Origin: Talaromyces rugulosus
Taxonomy: Eukaryota; Ascomycota; Eurotiomycetes; Eurotiales; Trichocomaceae
Reading direction: 5' to 3'
DNA: 64,000 nucleotides
NCBI RefSeq assembly: GCF_013368755.1
Contig: NC_049563.1
Coordinates: 186,001-250,000, forward strand
Both the position numbers and the translations under genes were made by a program. Below, piece by piece: positions 1 to 12,007 of the stretch. The notes below the pieces were generated by a model that saw only the letters and a list, made by a program, of their open reading frames with translations, did not search any database and was not told the DNA's origin. Numbering within the stretch: the stretch's first letter is position 1; the number at the start of each line of letters is the position of its first letter.

Positions 1-548
1 ATATGAAATTCGGATTTAAGGAATTTGTTACTATCCCATAGAATAGACACAGTGGCATCTAGTAGTCACATTAGAATTGAGTACAATTTGAATAAAGATA
101 TACTTCCAAATTTTCCGCCTCTTTCCGGTTCATACTTATCAAATGTTATCATGTTAGAGCTCACTCAGTGACTAGTACTTTGTTTCTCTTGCTCGAGCAC
201 GACGGGATGATCCCGCGATAGCCAGAGCCCTCGGCAAAATGCCGAAGCCCCCGCATATTGTACTGGCATCAATTGATCATGCGGAATGCTAAGCATGCAG
301 CTCAAACCAATACCGCATACTACTAGAAGTCAACTGATCCGCCATTCCCGAAAAAAAAACTATTTGCAGCTCTCGGTCGAGTCCAATAACACTCACGGAT
401 ATATATTAAACATTAAGAACTACCATGCTGTGATAAATTGATGGTTCAACATTTAAACGTTATATCAATTGAAACCGTTGATGTTTCTACATCAACTTGC
501 TTCCCACATATCCCTACCCCAAAGACCGACAAAGAAGATTAGTGTAAA
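1..548. other. Upstream intergenic region, no gene seen
   Basis: I see no convincing coding sequence here. The DNA is AT-rich with stops in all frames. It is the presumed 5' flank of the transporter that begins at 549. No operator can be named with confidence. Confidence 0.5.
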
Positions 549-2226
549 ATGGACGATTCCAAAAATGACTCGAAAAATATTGAGAACGCTATTGCCAACG
601 ATCCACTTGCAAGATATTCAGATGCACAAAAGACCAAAGCTCTCCGAAAATTGGATTGGAGTCTAATTCCACTGTATGAGTTTTCCTGGGTGTCCAAGTT
701 TATCAAATGCAGCTTTCTAATGACAATCAGGCTTGGGGTTATATACATGCTTTCTTACATCGACCGTGGAAACATTGGAAATGCCTACACGGCGGGAATG
801 GGCAGTGCCTGGGGCATTGCTTCTAATCAATATTCCTGGATAATTACTGCATACTATCTGGCTTATATTGCTTTCCAATGGTTCATTCTTCTGTGGAAAG
901 TTATTTCACTTCCTGTAAGCCAGATCTTGTTCCTTAGCCCCAAAATTGAGCCGACGCCAACATTGGACAGGCATGGGTCGCGCTCATGGCTCTTAGCTGG
1001 GGCATAACGAGTATATTGCAAGCTGCGACAACAAATTTCGCCGGGTTAATGGCCTTGCGGTGCCTTCTTGGAGTATTCGAAGCTGGGTTTGCTCCCGGTG
1101 TTGCATTGTTTCTCTCGTTTTTTTATCACCGCTCGGAGATGGCATTCAGGTATGGACTTTTTATCTCGTTTTCGCCAATTGCCAACTGCTTCGCGTCTGC
1201 CATGGCGTACGGTATTGTTCACGCAAGAACTTCGCTATCTTCATGGAAATTGCTCTTTATTATTGGTCAGTGTTACATGTTTCTGCTTTCTGTTATTGAA
1301 AACCCGCAAGTTTCTAAGTCTTTGATCAGAGGGTATACCCACTTTATTGATGCTGCCTTTGGCCTACATTTTTCTTCCCAAAGCACCGGGTCACTGTCGA
1401 TTTCTTAACCAAATAGAAAATGAAATCGTGTCCCTTCGCGCCGCACAGGGGCGGGGACATGAAGAAGAAGGAAAGCTTAACTTTAAACAAGTTTGCACCG
1501 CTTTCTATGACTACAAGAATTATATTCAAGCAGTCATAGCATTCTGCTTGAACGTAAGTAGCGCTCCAAATTCTTCCATCTAATAAATCACGTCTAAACA
1601 CTCTCCGTACTGCAGTCCGCCTTTGCCGCGTTACCTGCGTTTTTGCCAACCATCATCGAAGATATTGGTTATTCTTCTGTTCAATCACAAGGCCTCTCCG
1701 CGCCTCCGTACCTGGTTTCTTACTTTATTTGTCTCCTTGTTAGCTTCTTTTCCGATAGGTTCAAAAACCGCTCCGTATTTCTCAGCTCTCTAAGCATCAT
1801 TGGAGCAGTCGGGTTTCTTATCCAGGCCCTCGTGGAAACTAGCGGAGCGCGATACTTTGCAACCTATCTTATCTGTGGCGGGGTGTTTCCTGCAGTTGCT
1901 CTGACCTTCACCTGGGTGACAGATAACCAGGGTTCAGCTTCCAAGTGCGGTGCTGGCTTGGTTATCTTCGGTATGATCGGACAAACCGGATCAATCGCCG
2001 GCTCACGCTTTTTCCCCTCCGAGGAGGGCCCTTTCTATGTGAAGGGAATGGCAATCATGCAGGGCTTCTCTTCTTTGCTGCTATTCTTGTTCAATTTTTG
2101 AGGTTTCTAATGAGCCGTGAAAATAAGCGGCGCGATGAGCGGTACGGCATTGTGGATAGTGGAGAGATGCCGGAGAATGTTGCTGACTCTGGCGATGACC
2201 ACCCTGATTTTCGCTTCATGTTGTAG
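549..2226 (+). pseudogene. Dal5/allantoate-permease-type MFS transporter with C-terminal frameshift
   Basis: This is a plasma-membrane organic-anion:H+ symporter of the ACS (Dal5) MFS family. Exons read 549-673, 731-914, 971-1265, 1330-1553 and 1616 onward, with in-phase GT..AG introns of 56-64 nt. Family hallmarks are SYIDRGNIGNA in TM1-2, LGVFEAGFAPG near TM4 and the late CGGVFP/FTWVTDNQGS block. Near 2056-2059 the frame changes: upstream it reads KGMAI, while the family-like continuation AGLLFFAAILVQFLRF and the tail SRENKRRDERYG lie in the next frame. A single missing base explains this. Read straight, the protein ends at the TGA at 2099-2101 with a scrambled TM12 and no tail. It lies tandem to, and probably was regulated by, the broken Zn2Cys6 gene downstream. 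An assembly indel is the alternative explanation. Confidence 0.85.
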
Positions 2227-2474
2227 TTGTCAATCGGTTTTCTCCAATCTTTATCGTCACCGGACACATGTAGCAAATAATTCTAAGATATTTTTCAACT
2301 TAAAGACTACTGACTTAACCCTAATCCGAGCCTGCGGACATCCCCCGCTTCCCCACAAAAATACCGGGCTACAAATTATTTAGTCTGCCGTGGGCCCCAG
2401 ATGAAGCAACTAACGCGTTTGTCGGCTGTAACCATTGCTTTTACATTGTATTTACCACTCACGATCTCGCAGCG

Positions 2475-5001
2475 ATGGATGGGGTTCCTTCGACCTCGGA
2501 GCGAAATAGAGGTCGGAGATACGGGTTTTCGTGTCTCACCTGTCGCCGCAGAAAAATTAAATGTGATGGCAAGAAGCCGACATGCATCAACTGTTCGAAG
2601 TCAAAGGAGACTTGTGTCTACAAAGAAAGCTCGGTCGTTGTCGAGCATCTTTCTGAAAGCCTTCGGCACTCTCAGGCTCGGGTACGAGAGCCTGAGCGTC
2701 ATATCAAAGAGCTGGCAATCGCGGACTCTAAATCGAGAGACATCCGTCTTGCGGCCCTGGTGTCTGATGTTGACAAAGCTCAAGACGTATCGTCTCCTGA
2801 ATCACCGGGAGTTTTTTTGCTCCCAAGAGCCCTCCACCAGTGACTTTGTCCGCTATGACGGTGGTGCTGAGTTCAGTGTCGATGAAGACGGCAAGGTAAG
2901 GCTATCGGTCTTGTTTCGGGTATTTACTACGTTATCAGCAACAATACTTTGGTGCTACTTCAAGATTTCATCCAATCCCAGAGCAAAGTGATCAAGCGGG
3001 AAAGGACCTTGAGGCAGACAGATTGGAATCCTCTGAAATAGAAGAATACAATAGAAAGTGGCACGCGTCTAATGCACGTTTTCAAAAATCCTGGGAAAGG
3101 ATGTCGCATTCTAATCTGAGTGACCATACGGATATCGACCCTAAATTATGCTCTATCTTGATGTATACTGGACTTGGCAAGCACCTCTACATAATTGTGT
3201 ATATCGTCCGTGTATGGTGGAAAATTTGATGAACGAGACAAATATTCGGCGCAGTCTGACTTATTATAGGCTTCTTTCGTGACATGGCACTCGGCGGGCC
3301 GTATTTCTCCCCTTTTAAATGTGATATTTGCCCACGCCTGTCGCCACATGCCCGACGATGACCACCGGTTTTTTCAGTTTCAACGGGGGGAGCTTTTCCT
3401 TGAAAAGGCCCGGTTACTCCTGATCGATGAGATCAAGGCCGATAACCCAAAGGTGCCAACCATACAAGGACTCCTTATCCTTGGTGGGAGGCAGTGTGCC
3501 ATAGGAAAAAGTAGTGAAGGATGGTTGTATACTGGTATGGTGAGTTACCTTGTCTAAATTTCGACCTTGTATCTTCATTAACAAATCACAGGCTATTAGA
3601 ATGATTACAGACCTTGGCCTACATCTCCAAAAATGGGAGATGATGAAAGAATGCGAGCCTGACGATCTGGAAGTACGCAAGCGATTGTATCTTTCCGTTT
3701 ATGCTTGGGATAAGTCAGTTGAAAGACCCCCCTTTTTGATAAAAGAAAACTAATAATGTAAAAGGTCGATCAGTTTGTGTCTAGGTCGGCCACCATCATT
3801 AAAAGAACTCCCGTATTCACCATCATCGTTATGTATGTAGTACAAAACAATGACCCGCATATATTTTACTCTTTTCGACTTATGAGCTAATGTTTTAGAT
3901 GATCTTGCGGACGATGAGGACATATGGCAACCGCCGCGTGTGCTTGACACAGACAAGACATTTCTAGCGACACGATGCTACAGTACACGAACATTCATCT
4001 ACTTTTGCCGTTTATCAGAGGTAGTTAAATTACATTTAACGAGTAATAGCGATGGCACTGACGTCTCAATGCTCAGATAATTGACCAAAGCTATGACACA
4101 GTCTATAATGGCAAGGCTGATAATATCAAGTCAAATGCAATTTTTTCACTCGAGGAAAAGCTACGTGTCTTTCATCAAAGTCTTCCGGATTGCCTTCGAA
4201 TTCAAAACCCAGCAAATATAGTCACTTGCGTGCCCCCTCACATCTTATGCCTTAAGTACGTCTCACGTATCTGCTTGTGGGTTTTTACTAACAATCCCTA
4301 AATTCAGTATCTTATATCATACCATGCTGATTTTGATCTTCCGTCCATTCTTTATGTGGCAGTGGCGCGCTAATTTGCGAGACCACCCTCTTGCTCTACG
4401 GGCACAAGAAGTTTGCACAGAAGAGGCATCCGGTGTTAATGAGTTAATTCGTGCGTATGGCCGGTTATTCAACTTTCGATATCAAAGTTATTTAATTTCT
4501 TATTGCGCTTACACCGCTGCAACCATTGACGTACGACTCGTTCATCACGAAGACAAGGGCCTTGCGCAAAATGCTTCTGATCGACTTGTTATCACGCTAC
4601 GTATGCTAGAAACGGAAGTCAAGCAGACTCCTGGCATAAAACGCAGCATAGATATCATTAGATCTCATATGGATCAGCAGTGGGTCAACAATTCACGTTC
4701 TTTACCGATGGAAACGAATCAAAACAGTGCGGGCGGCAGCAACATGCCTTCTGGAGTATTAGCTTCGGCATATGATTCTCAATCCGACCAGAATGTGTCG
4801 TCTGGGTCCTTTATCTTTTCAACCCAAGCGGAGGACCTAAATGACCATGTACTAGCACTACTGCCAGAAAATAACGGCGGAATATAAAGTACTATAGAAA
4901 GTCCAATACCGCCTACAGATGATGGATGGATCGATTGGAATATTGATGACTGGGGTGGAGGCTTCGTGCCGAACATGTCTTATTGGGGTAGCAACCTCTA
5001 A
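2475..5001 (+). pseudogene. Zn2Cys6 transcription factor (fungal_trans domain), several lesions
   Basis: The N-terminus has a binuclear zinc cluster, CLTCRRRKIKC followed by CINCSKSKETC, then a short coiled-coil-like linker. A fungal-specific transcription-factor domain spans exons at about 2984-3211, 3270-3539, 3592-3713, 3765-3832, 3899-4020, 4077-4255 and 4308-4887. Around 2785-2830 the frame shifts: either a 43-nt intron (2787-2829) or a slip in the T7 run at 2811-2817. Near 3148 one base is missing before the YWTWQ block. Near 3305-3315 the frame changes again between YFSPF and NVIFAHACRH. A TAA at 4885-4887 is followed in frame by a further acidic, Trp-rich stretch ending at 5001, which looks like the original C-terminus. 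Several lesions together argue for a dead gene. It sits next to the damaged transporter at 549. Confidence 0.8.
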
Positions 5002-5120
5002 ATATGAATTAAAGCATATGGGCATACATTGATATTTCTATTGCTCCAAACACTTTAAAATATTCTCTTTACGCTAAAATACCTGTGGGTATCGAGGTAG
5101 AGGTACTAAAAGTAATACGA

Positions 5121-7169
5121 CTAAGCATCCTCCACTTCGATTTTTTCACCCTTCATGTCCATACGGGCCATGTCGGAATTTCGCTCGTTGAGTTTGACAA
5201 TGAATTCTCGTTCGGCCTTCCATGATAGCGGGCTTTTGCTTGAAAATAAAATGTCGAGATCCTCCAGAGGGCGATTCGCAGTCTCTGTATAATTATCAGC
5301 CCCTTATGTTCAATAAAGTCGGCAGGCGGTAGAATAAAGGATAAATCAAAAATGAAAAGGTAACACGACGAAGGAGAAAAAAGTGTGAACTAAAAGAGTT
5401 CTCACCAATATAAAATAGGTAAATCGGAATGAGCATGGCTAGGTTCACTAGAGCAAACAAGATGAAAACCCAAAATCCAATGGCGTTGATAAGGTAAGGG
5501 ATGACCTCATTTATAGTTCCGCCGGCGATTGAAAAGGCTACCGTCGCTAGAGCAGCACCTTTACTGCGACTTGCCAGTGGAAATACCTCCGTTGGATATA
5601 CCCAGCTGTAGAAAATCAATGATATTAGCCAAATACGGTAGCTCGGGTTTTAAGGAATGAGTTTATCAACGAACCATGTGGTGAGCCATGTACTCCCGTA
5701 GATGAATGTATAGATATACAATATCGCTGCAACACCAGCCCCAAATTTGTTTGCTTTTTCTGGATTGGTATTTGTATTGGATACTGTCTCATGAGACAAA
5801 ACACCGCCCACGATCAATACCAAGCCCATCAGCGTGCAACCGGTCAACATCATTTTGCGCCGGCCAACGTGATCGCACAAGTAGATCGACAGAGCGAGGG
5901 CGGCAACATATCCAAACCAGTTACCACCAGCAAGCAAGGCAGGCTTATCGCCTGTGAATCCAGACAGAGCGAACATATTTGGCGCATACACGGAGATGAA
6001 ATCGATGCCAGTGCATTTCTGCATGACTTGGATACCAGCACCGAGGATAACTCTCCGACGCGTGTGCAGCTTGTCCTTCTTTAATAGCATGCTAGAGAAG
6101 CTGACAGATGTAGAGGATGTCTCGACACGCATTGCATACTCAATGTCTCGCATTTCAATTTCAACAGCCTCGTCGTTGCTTTCGATTCGGCAACTTCGTA
6201 GAACAGAACGCGCTTCTTTCATTTTCCCGATCATCGCTAAGTAACGAGGGGACTCAGGATAGAATGGGGCAGCTAGGAGAATGAATAAAAGAAATATAAT
6301 CTGGAAGCCGAGCGGGAATCTCCAGGCGAAGCTCTCGCTGAGCGTTTTGAGGCAGGCAAACTCCATCCAGTAAACGCTTGATTGACCATTTAGCCAGTGC
6401 AAAATTGACATACAAAAAGGCATTGACATGGAAGTAAACAATTAGGAATAACACTTACATGGTCGATCCCACCATTGCGAGGGTGAATTGAACAGCAACA
6501 AAAGCACCTCGAAGATGAGGATCAGCAAGTTCTGAAGTCCACACGGGAACAGTAGTATTCAAATGGCCGCATCCAATTCCACTAATTACACGAGCAAATG
6601 AGAGCCAGGTGATGTTTTGAGCGGAGGCGAGCAGGGCTGCTCCGAGAATGCCCCAGAGGCATCCCAGTTGGATGGTCTTCAGACGGCCGATCGAGTCGGC
6701 AAGATAACCGACGACAAAGGCACCTTGTTGGACAAGTGTCAAAACACGATTATTTTTAAGTAAACTCGGGACCAGGAATGTCGTTCCCTACCGATAGCAA
6801 ATCCACCAAACCACAAACTCACTAATCCACCGATAGCGGCAGCGTCGCGATCGCTTCCACCAGCAACTCCCATTTCTCGTTCGTAATCAAGATTATTATT
6901 GACCTGACTCATAACGGCGGTATCGTATCCGAAAAAAAGGATTGCACATCCTGCAAAGCTAAAAGTGGCGTAGGACATGGATCTTCCCTTGAGTTTTAGG
7001 CATCTTGAAGCCGAGTATCCTCCAGGGATATATTGAGCGAGCGCTGATTCCTCTAGCACAGCAATATCAGGACACGCGTGCTGTATAAAATTCAATCGCA
7101 CTTACTTCGAAAGACATTAACGCCGGGATTAAGCTGGTCACTTTTCACATTCTGATTTGGAGGGTCCAT
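5121..7169 (-). CDS. MFS sugar transporter (sugar porter family)
   Basis: Six exons join in phase to 551 aa: 7169-7106, 7052-6792, 6723-6459, 6376-5675, 5605-5406 and 5284-5121. The product is a 12-TM plasma-membrane hexose/pentose/disaccharide:H+ symporter. Visible family signatures are FGYDTAVMSQV in TM1, ADSIGRLKT after TM2, PESPRYLAMIGK at the start of the central loop, GIDFISVYAP in TM7, DHVGRRK between TM8 and TM9, and YPTEVFPLASRSKGAA in TM10. The start ATG (7169-7167) precedes a first exon of only 64 nt. Intron 4 uses a GTTCGT donor, and intron 5 is long for this organism (121 nt). The frame is intact, unlike the two genes to its left. The substrate cannot be told from the sequence. 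Confidence 0.9.
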
Positions 7170-7578
7170 GTTGTAATGATACTAGTAAGCCGACTGGCTT
7201 TCGGCATTCAAACCCTATATTAAACTAACGCGGAACGTGGGCGAGTTTAGACCGCCAGAATTTAAGGACGAAATGCCAATGGATTCTTGGCTCAATGCGA
7301 TATGGGAAGTTTTTAAGGGAGGCTCGGTCGGAGTTGGTCCGAATGACCGGCCTCTATACCCCGAACTAACCCCAGTTCCCCGCAAAGACAACAGGATGTT
7401 CGGAGGACCTCCGGTACCCGATGCGTACGGAGTACTTGTAGTCCTATATATAATTCTTATTGCTAAAAACATATCATAATTAGAAAGTTCCATTTTCCAC
7501 GCTCTATCTAGTGCCATTGTCGTGTTTGTAACTTTATCTTCAAGGGGACATCGCATCAATAATACCTAGAGGATGCTC
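7170..7578. other. Intergenic region between two minus-strand genes
   Basis: This 409-bp spacer holds the promoter of the sugar transporter (start at 7169) and the terminator side of the phytase-like gene. It contains one copy of the motif TACGGAGTAC near 7428-7437. Open frames on both strands here lack family features and look random. Confidence 0.4.
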
Positions 7579-9321
7579 TCACACAAGAGGATTTGAGCCT
7601 TTGGGTAACTTAACCTTGAAAACCAAGGCTTGATTATCGAGGTTATATCCGCTTGCGTCGGCGTACGGATATTGGCCGAAGTTCATGTAGCCTATTGTTC
7701 ATGATTAATGCGCAACTCAAACGAAGATACGGTGAAACTTACCATCTTGAGTGATGAAATCGTTATCGCTAAACGAGAAGAGTAAATATTCATTCTCATT
7801 TTCCTTGCCACCGTTGAGGTTGACGGGCAATAGTGCCAAGCTCTCCCATTTTTCATTGAGAAGCCATGCATCTTGCTCGCCACCATTGTGTACGCCGAAT
7901 CGGTTGAGCTGGCTATTTACATTAAAGTCCAGCCACGGGCAGTACTGCGCCGGGATGATGCCGCTGTTGAGAACTCCGGCTGGAGCAATTGTACCATTAT
8001 AGCCGTCGTTTCTGGGAGATTTGATATTTGTCGCATTGGAGATATCAAACACGTCAGCGTGTCGGTATACACTTTCGGATGAGTCTTGTCCATGACCTGA
8101 ATTGGAGTCACGGGATAGGACGAGAAACTGCGTTTCAGAGATGTAATGAATTTCTGATTGAGCAGCCACTTTGTCGCCGTCGTTGTAAAAGGGCAACGGT
8201 ACGACATACTCAGCACTATATTGGGGACCGGATTTAGTGAGGTCGTAAACAGCCAAGCGAGCATGCCGTCGCTCTTTCTTCTTCAGCCCACCGTCCTGGT
8301 TAAGAGCCGACTGCGTTAGGGCGTAAAGCTTCTTGCCATCTGGAGAAATAGTGAGACCTTCAAACCCCTACGGTTCGTGTTAGCAGGCTAGCTTGCATGT
8401 ATAACCGGAAAGAAGATATGTTTCTTACTTGGTTGTCATCTCGACCGGTGGGATTGTCAGAAGGAAATACTTCGAAGTCTGGGTCATAGATAGGTGGGCT
8501 GTCGGCACTGAAGCTGACTGAATTGTTTCGTACAGGAACGTAGGCATCTGGCGGACGGATCGCCTGCAACAAATGACCCTTGGCAGAGAATTGATAAATA
8601 TATGGCCCGTACTCATCACTAATCCAAAAAGAACCGTTGTCGCCGAGTACAAGACCTTCTGAATCTAGTGACATTTTGAAGCCCCCTTTGCCACTTCCAC
8701 CGTAACCGTCACCAGTGAAGTTTGCCGACGGTACCTCTGGGAACTCAGGATACCCAGGGACTCGTGAATAATCAAGGTATGGGCCGCTAGCATCGGCGTC
8801 GAGCCCTGTCACGAATTGACCGAGAGGATCGCGGAGAAGAATGCTGTCCAGATAAGTGATACGCAAGTTGGGACCGGACGGGCTCTCGACAGTGGCCGAT
8901 TCTTTGAGCTTCAAGGTGAGTTTGAGCTTGTAGATTCGTCCCTGGAAGTTAAGCGTGCCGTTTGTATTCCAGCCTCGATCTATATTTGCGGGTCAGTCTC
9001 TTCAATTTTACCCAAACCCTCAATTTCCGGATCGCGGAATCGAGACCAGTTAGGGGATAAGCACTTACCAGGCACAGTGTACATGACCCCTTCATAAACA
9101 TCGCCCTTCTGTGTCCATGTTTTTCGGTCAAGGGCAATCGAAGAGCCCAGACTCACGCTATCTCCGTACCTGTCCTGGAAGTCACTGGCTAGGTATCCAT
9201 AGCCAGCCAACTCCTCGTACACGAACGTCTTGCCATTGCAGACAGTGGTGTTGACAGAGTCAGCTGCCACGCCGGCTACCGCGGCGAGAACGGCGGAGAG
9301 ATAATATAGTGACGATCTCAT
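7579..9321 (-). CDS. Secreted phytase-esterase-like domain protein
   Basis: Four exons join to 513 aa: 9321-9069, 8979-8429, 8367-7743 and 7691-7579. The N-terminus MRSSLYYLSAVLAAVAGVAA is a clear signal peptide, so the protein should be secreted or cell-wall associated. The body matches the family annotated as esterase-like activity of phytase (PF13449), a beta-propeller-like fold. Visible blocks are YGDSVSLGSSIALD near the N-terminus, SLDSEGLVLGDNGSFWISDE in the centre and GFEGLTISPDGKKLYALTQS in the third quarter. Several NxS/T sites suggest glycosylation. The biochemical function of fungal members is poorly established, so the substrate is left open. The ATG at 9321 was chosen because it directly starts the signal peptide; the upstream in-frame extension has no such feature. 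Confidence 0.85.
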
Positions 9322-10015
9322 TTTTTCGAGATATCTCCGGAGACGGCGAATAAAAAGGCCAGGGTTCCTTGAAAATACAGCGCGTTCGTTCACCTGCGGC
9401 CACACGACTAGAGCAGCGTCAGCCCAACCACGGGAACCGCATGCAATATGTATGCGGGCCTTGTTTCGATTTTCATTTTAATTATGCCATTGCACGTTCT
9501 ACCAGTTGATCTGTGATTTCTGACCTTATGCCAATAGTAGCCGTGCGACAGCGGTGGAATTGACGCGTCTGCTCCGCTTTACCGTCTAGTAACCAGCCAG
9601 ATGCAACCAAGGCCGCCCACGCTAACACATAGTTTGTGTGCCGGTTGACCACACAATTCTTTTTGGCGCACGAGGGGTAACAAAGTAGTCTAATTGGCTA
9701 TTGCGGTCTATAGAAGCCTGGACAATTCTGTGGTCGCGAAACAGTGGGTTTTGAAGCGAGTCAAACGCGGCTGTCCTGTATTTTGACAGGGACATCGCTG
9801 GCTGAACTTGCATATGGTTCCACTTATCATGCAGTGTTCTATAAATTTTAATTATAATCGAATTCTAGAAGCGTTCCGTGCGCTTTCCTGGACCGATTTT
9901 GCCGAGTCAATTATGTATCCTAATTAGTCTACCCTAACTGCCATGCCCCGGGAGATATCTCGTACCATTCCCGGAGTCCATAATATAGACATGGCAATGC
10001 GAACGGCTCAGTTAT
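9322..10015. other. Intergenic region, promoter of the phytase-like gene
   Basis: No supported gene lies in this 694-bp gap. It contains the 5' flank of the phytase-like gene (start 9321) and the 3' flank of the oxidoreductase that ends at 10016. Short open frames, such as the minus-strand one near 9622-9813, lack any domain. Confidence 0.4.
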
Positions 10016-11367
10016 CTATTGCTTGGCTGAATAATGCGTTCCCTCGATTGACTCTGGATATGCTAAGCCTCCTTGCCGACGAGCCTCATCCATCACTTCC
10101 AAAATAGCAATCATCTCGTCCCAAGGCAACCCGTCACTGGACAACTTTCCGGCTTTCACACATCGCGCCACTTCATCGGCTTCCCAATACATTCCTCTGT
10201 CACCCTGAGGTATGAGGTGTTCAACATGACAGGGTTGTCTTTGAGCGTTTCCGTCGCTGCACGAAATGATGTGGTATCGTTCGGGTCGAAACGACGGCCC
10301 TTCGACCTGAATCTCCCCCTTGGTGCCCTGGATACGGATGGCTGGCCCGGCAGTGTTTTTTCCATCCGGGTCTGTTGAAACGCGTAGATTTGTCATTGCG
10401 ATGGCCTGAGACTTCCACTCGGGCACATTGTTTGGCGTTGTTGTTGGGAAGGTGAGCAGGATAGAAGTAGCTTCATCAGCTCCGGTAAGATAGTTAAGAG
10501 TCATTTGGGCTGCCACTGCAGATGGGGCCTTTCGCTGTGACTCGGGAAGAGTATGATACAAACACTGGAATACCCAAGTGAGGCTATAGATCCCCACTAC
10601 ACATGTCGCATTTTGCTCAGCTTTGGATCTACTCACACTTATTGATGGATTTAGGAAATTAACTCACAGTCAAGTAATGCGCCACCTGCCAGGTCTTTGT
10701 TCAACATTCGATGCTCGGTACCCCATGTCTTTTCTACTTCGTCGCCGAAGCTTGTGTCGGCTATCACTCGTAGGACTTCTCCGATGGTCCCTTGGCGAAT
10801 CTTGTCCACTATGTCGATAGTCAAGGGCAAATACCTTGTCCATACAGCCTCCATGAGAAAGAGCTTGCGTTTTCGAGCTTCCTCGCAAAGAATCTTGGCT
10901 TGATTGGCATTCACGGTTAGCGGCTTTTCGCACAGGACGTGTTTGCCTTCTTCAAGAGCCAACATGACATGCTGAAAATGATGCGAGTGTGGTGTTCCCA
11001 CGTAGACGGCATCAACGTTGCTGTCTGCTACTAGCTCTTCGTATGAACTATACCCAGCACACGAAAGATTGAGTTTATCTAGAAATTGCCGTGTCTTTTC
11101 AGCCGAAGACGACGACGCCACGGCCGCCACAACATGGTGGACATTAGTTGTGCCACGAGTTGTAGGGTCAGATAAGAGATCTTTGGTGAATGCTAGTCAG
11201 GTCAGCCTGTTTTTCGTTCGTCTGTCTCTTGATAATGAGATAAAACGTACTATAGGCTATGTTCCCCGTAGCTGTGTAACGTTTAGTGTATATTTAATCT
11301 GTATTGTTGCGATAGAATACTTACCCATAATCCCCCAACGCAAGTCAAAGCGTTCCTCTGCAGCCAT
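10016..11367 (-). CDS. Gfo/Idh/MocA-family NAD(P)-dependent oxidoreductase (dihydrodiol/D-xylose dehydrogenase type)
   Basis: Four exons give 389 aa: 11367-11325, 11271-11251 (a 21-nt microexon), 11192-10668 and 10596-10016. The N-terminal Rossmann fold begins RWGIMATGNIA; its glycine-rich turn is assembled across the first two splice sites. The family motif CEKPLTVN follows at about residue 115, then EAVWTRYLP, typical of fungal homologues of trans-1,2-dihydrobenzene-1,2-diol dehydrogenase and NADP-dependent D-xylose 1-dehydrogenase. The C-terminal half is the Gfo/Idh/MocA beta-sheet domain. Likely role: cytosolic oxidation of a pyranose sugar to its lactone, or a related polyol/diol reaction. 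It is transcribed divergently from the dioxygenase at 12008, with a 640-bp shared spacer that may co-regulate the two. Confidence 0.87.
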
Positions 11368-12007
11368 TTTCTTAGGTATTAAGTCCTTTGTTATGCAAGA
11401 CACCATATGAATACTGGAAATCTCTCTTCCCTTTCTGATCGCGGTACTAGCTTTTGTCCTTCAAGATGCTGAGGTTACACGATTTGGAGCGACCTCAAAA
11501 ATCATGTAGTGAAAAAAGATTAAGCATATGGAATACCAACCGTCTTTTCTAGAATATTATTCGCCCAAAAAATAAACAGTGCACAGATATTATTGATTGA
11601 TGGTTACCGAAGTATGTGTTCATAACTGAAGTCTGTTTATGTGACGTTACATGCTAGATGGCAAACCCTACTACTCCACATGGGCGGTTGTTCCCTACTT
11701 TCCATGTCACAGCTACAAAGTTTGCGCATGTCAAAGCTGTCACTTTTTAACATTTAGTTTGAAATATCAAGTGACGGATTTTAATAAAAGCTTCTTTGAG
11801 CATACGACATGAAAGCTGAAGTGTGACGGCGTTACCCATGTAACCTATCAATTGATACTAACTACCGAAGTGAATATATAACTTCGAATATTTCTGACGA
11901 TCTGTCTAAAGAAGTTGAATATTGATTTCTAGATCGCCATATTGGAAGTGTCTAGTTTACACAGTGTGCAAAAAATCGGTATTTCAAAATTCTACGCAAC
12001 CATCAAC
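11368..12007. promoter_or_regulatory. Divergent promoter between oxidoreductase and PhyH dioxygenase
   Basis: This 640-bp AT-rich spacer lies between the start of the minus-strand oxidoreductase (11367) and the plus-strand dioxygenase (12008). It must hold both promoters. No open frame or specific binding site can be supported. TATA-like sequence (GAATATATAAC) occurs around 11872-11882, about 130 bp upstream of the dioxygenase ATG. Confidence 0.4.
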
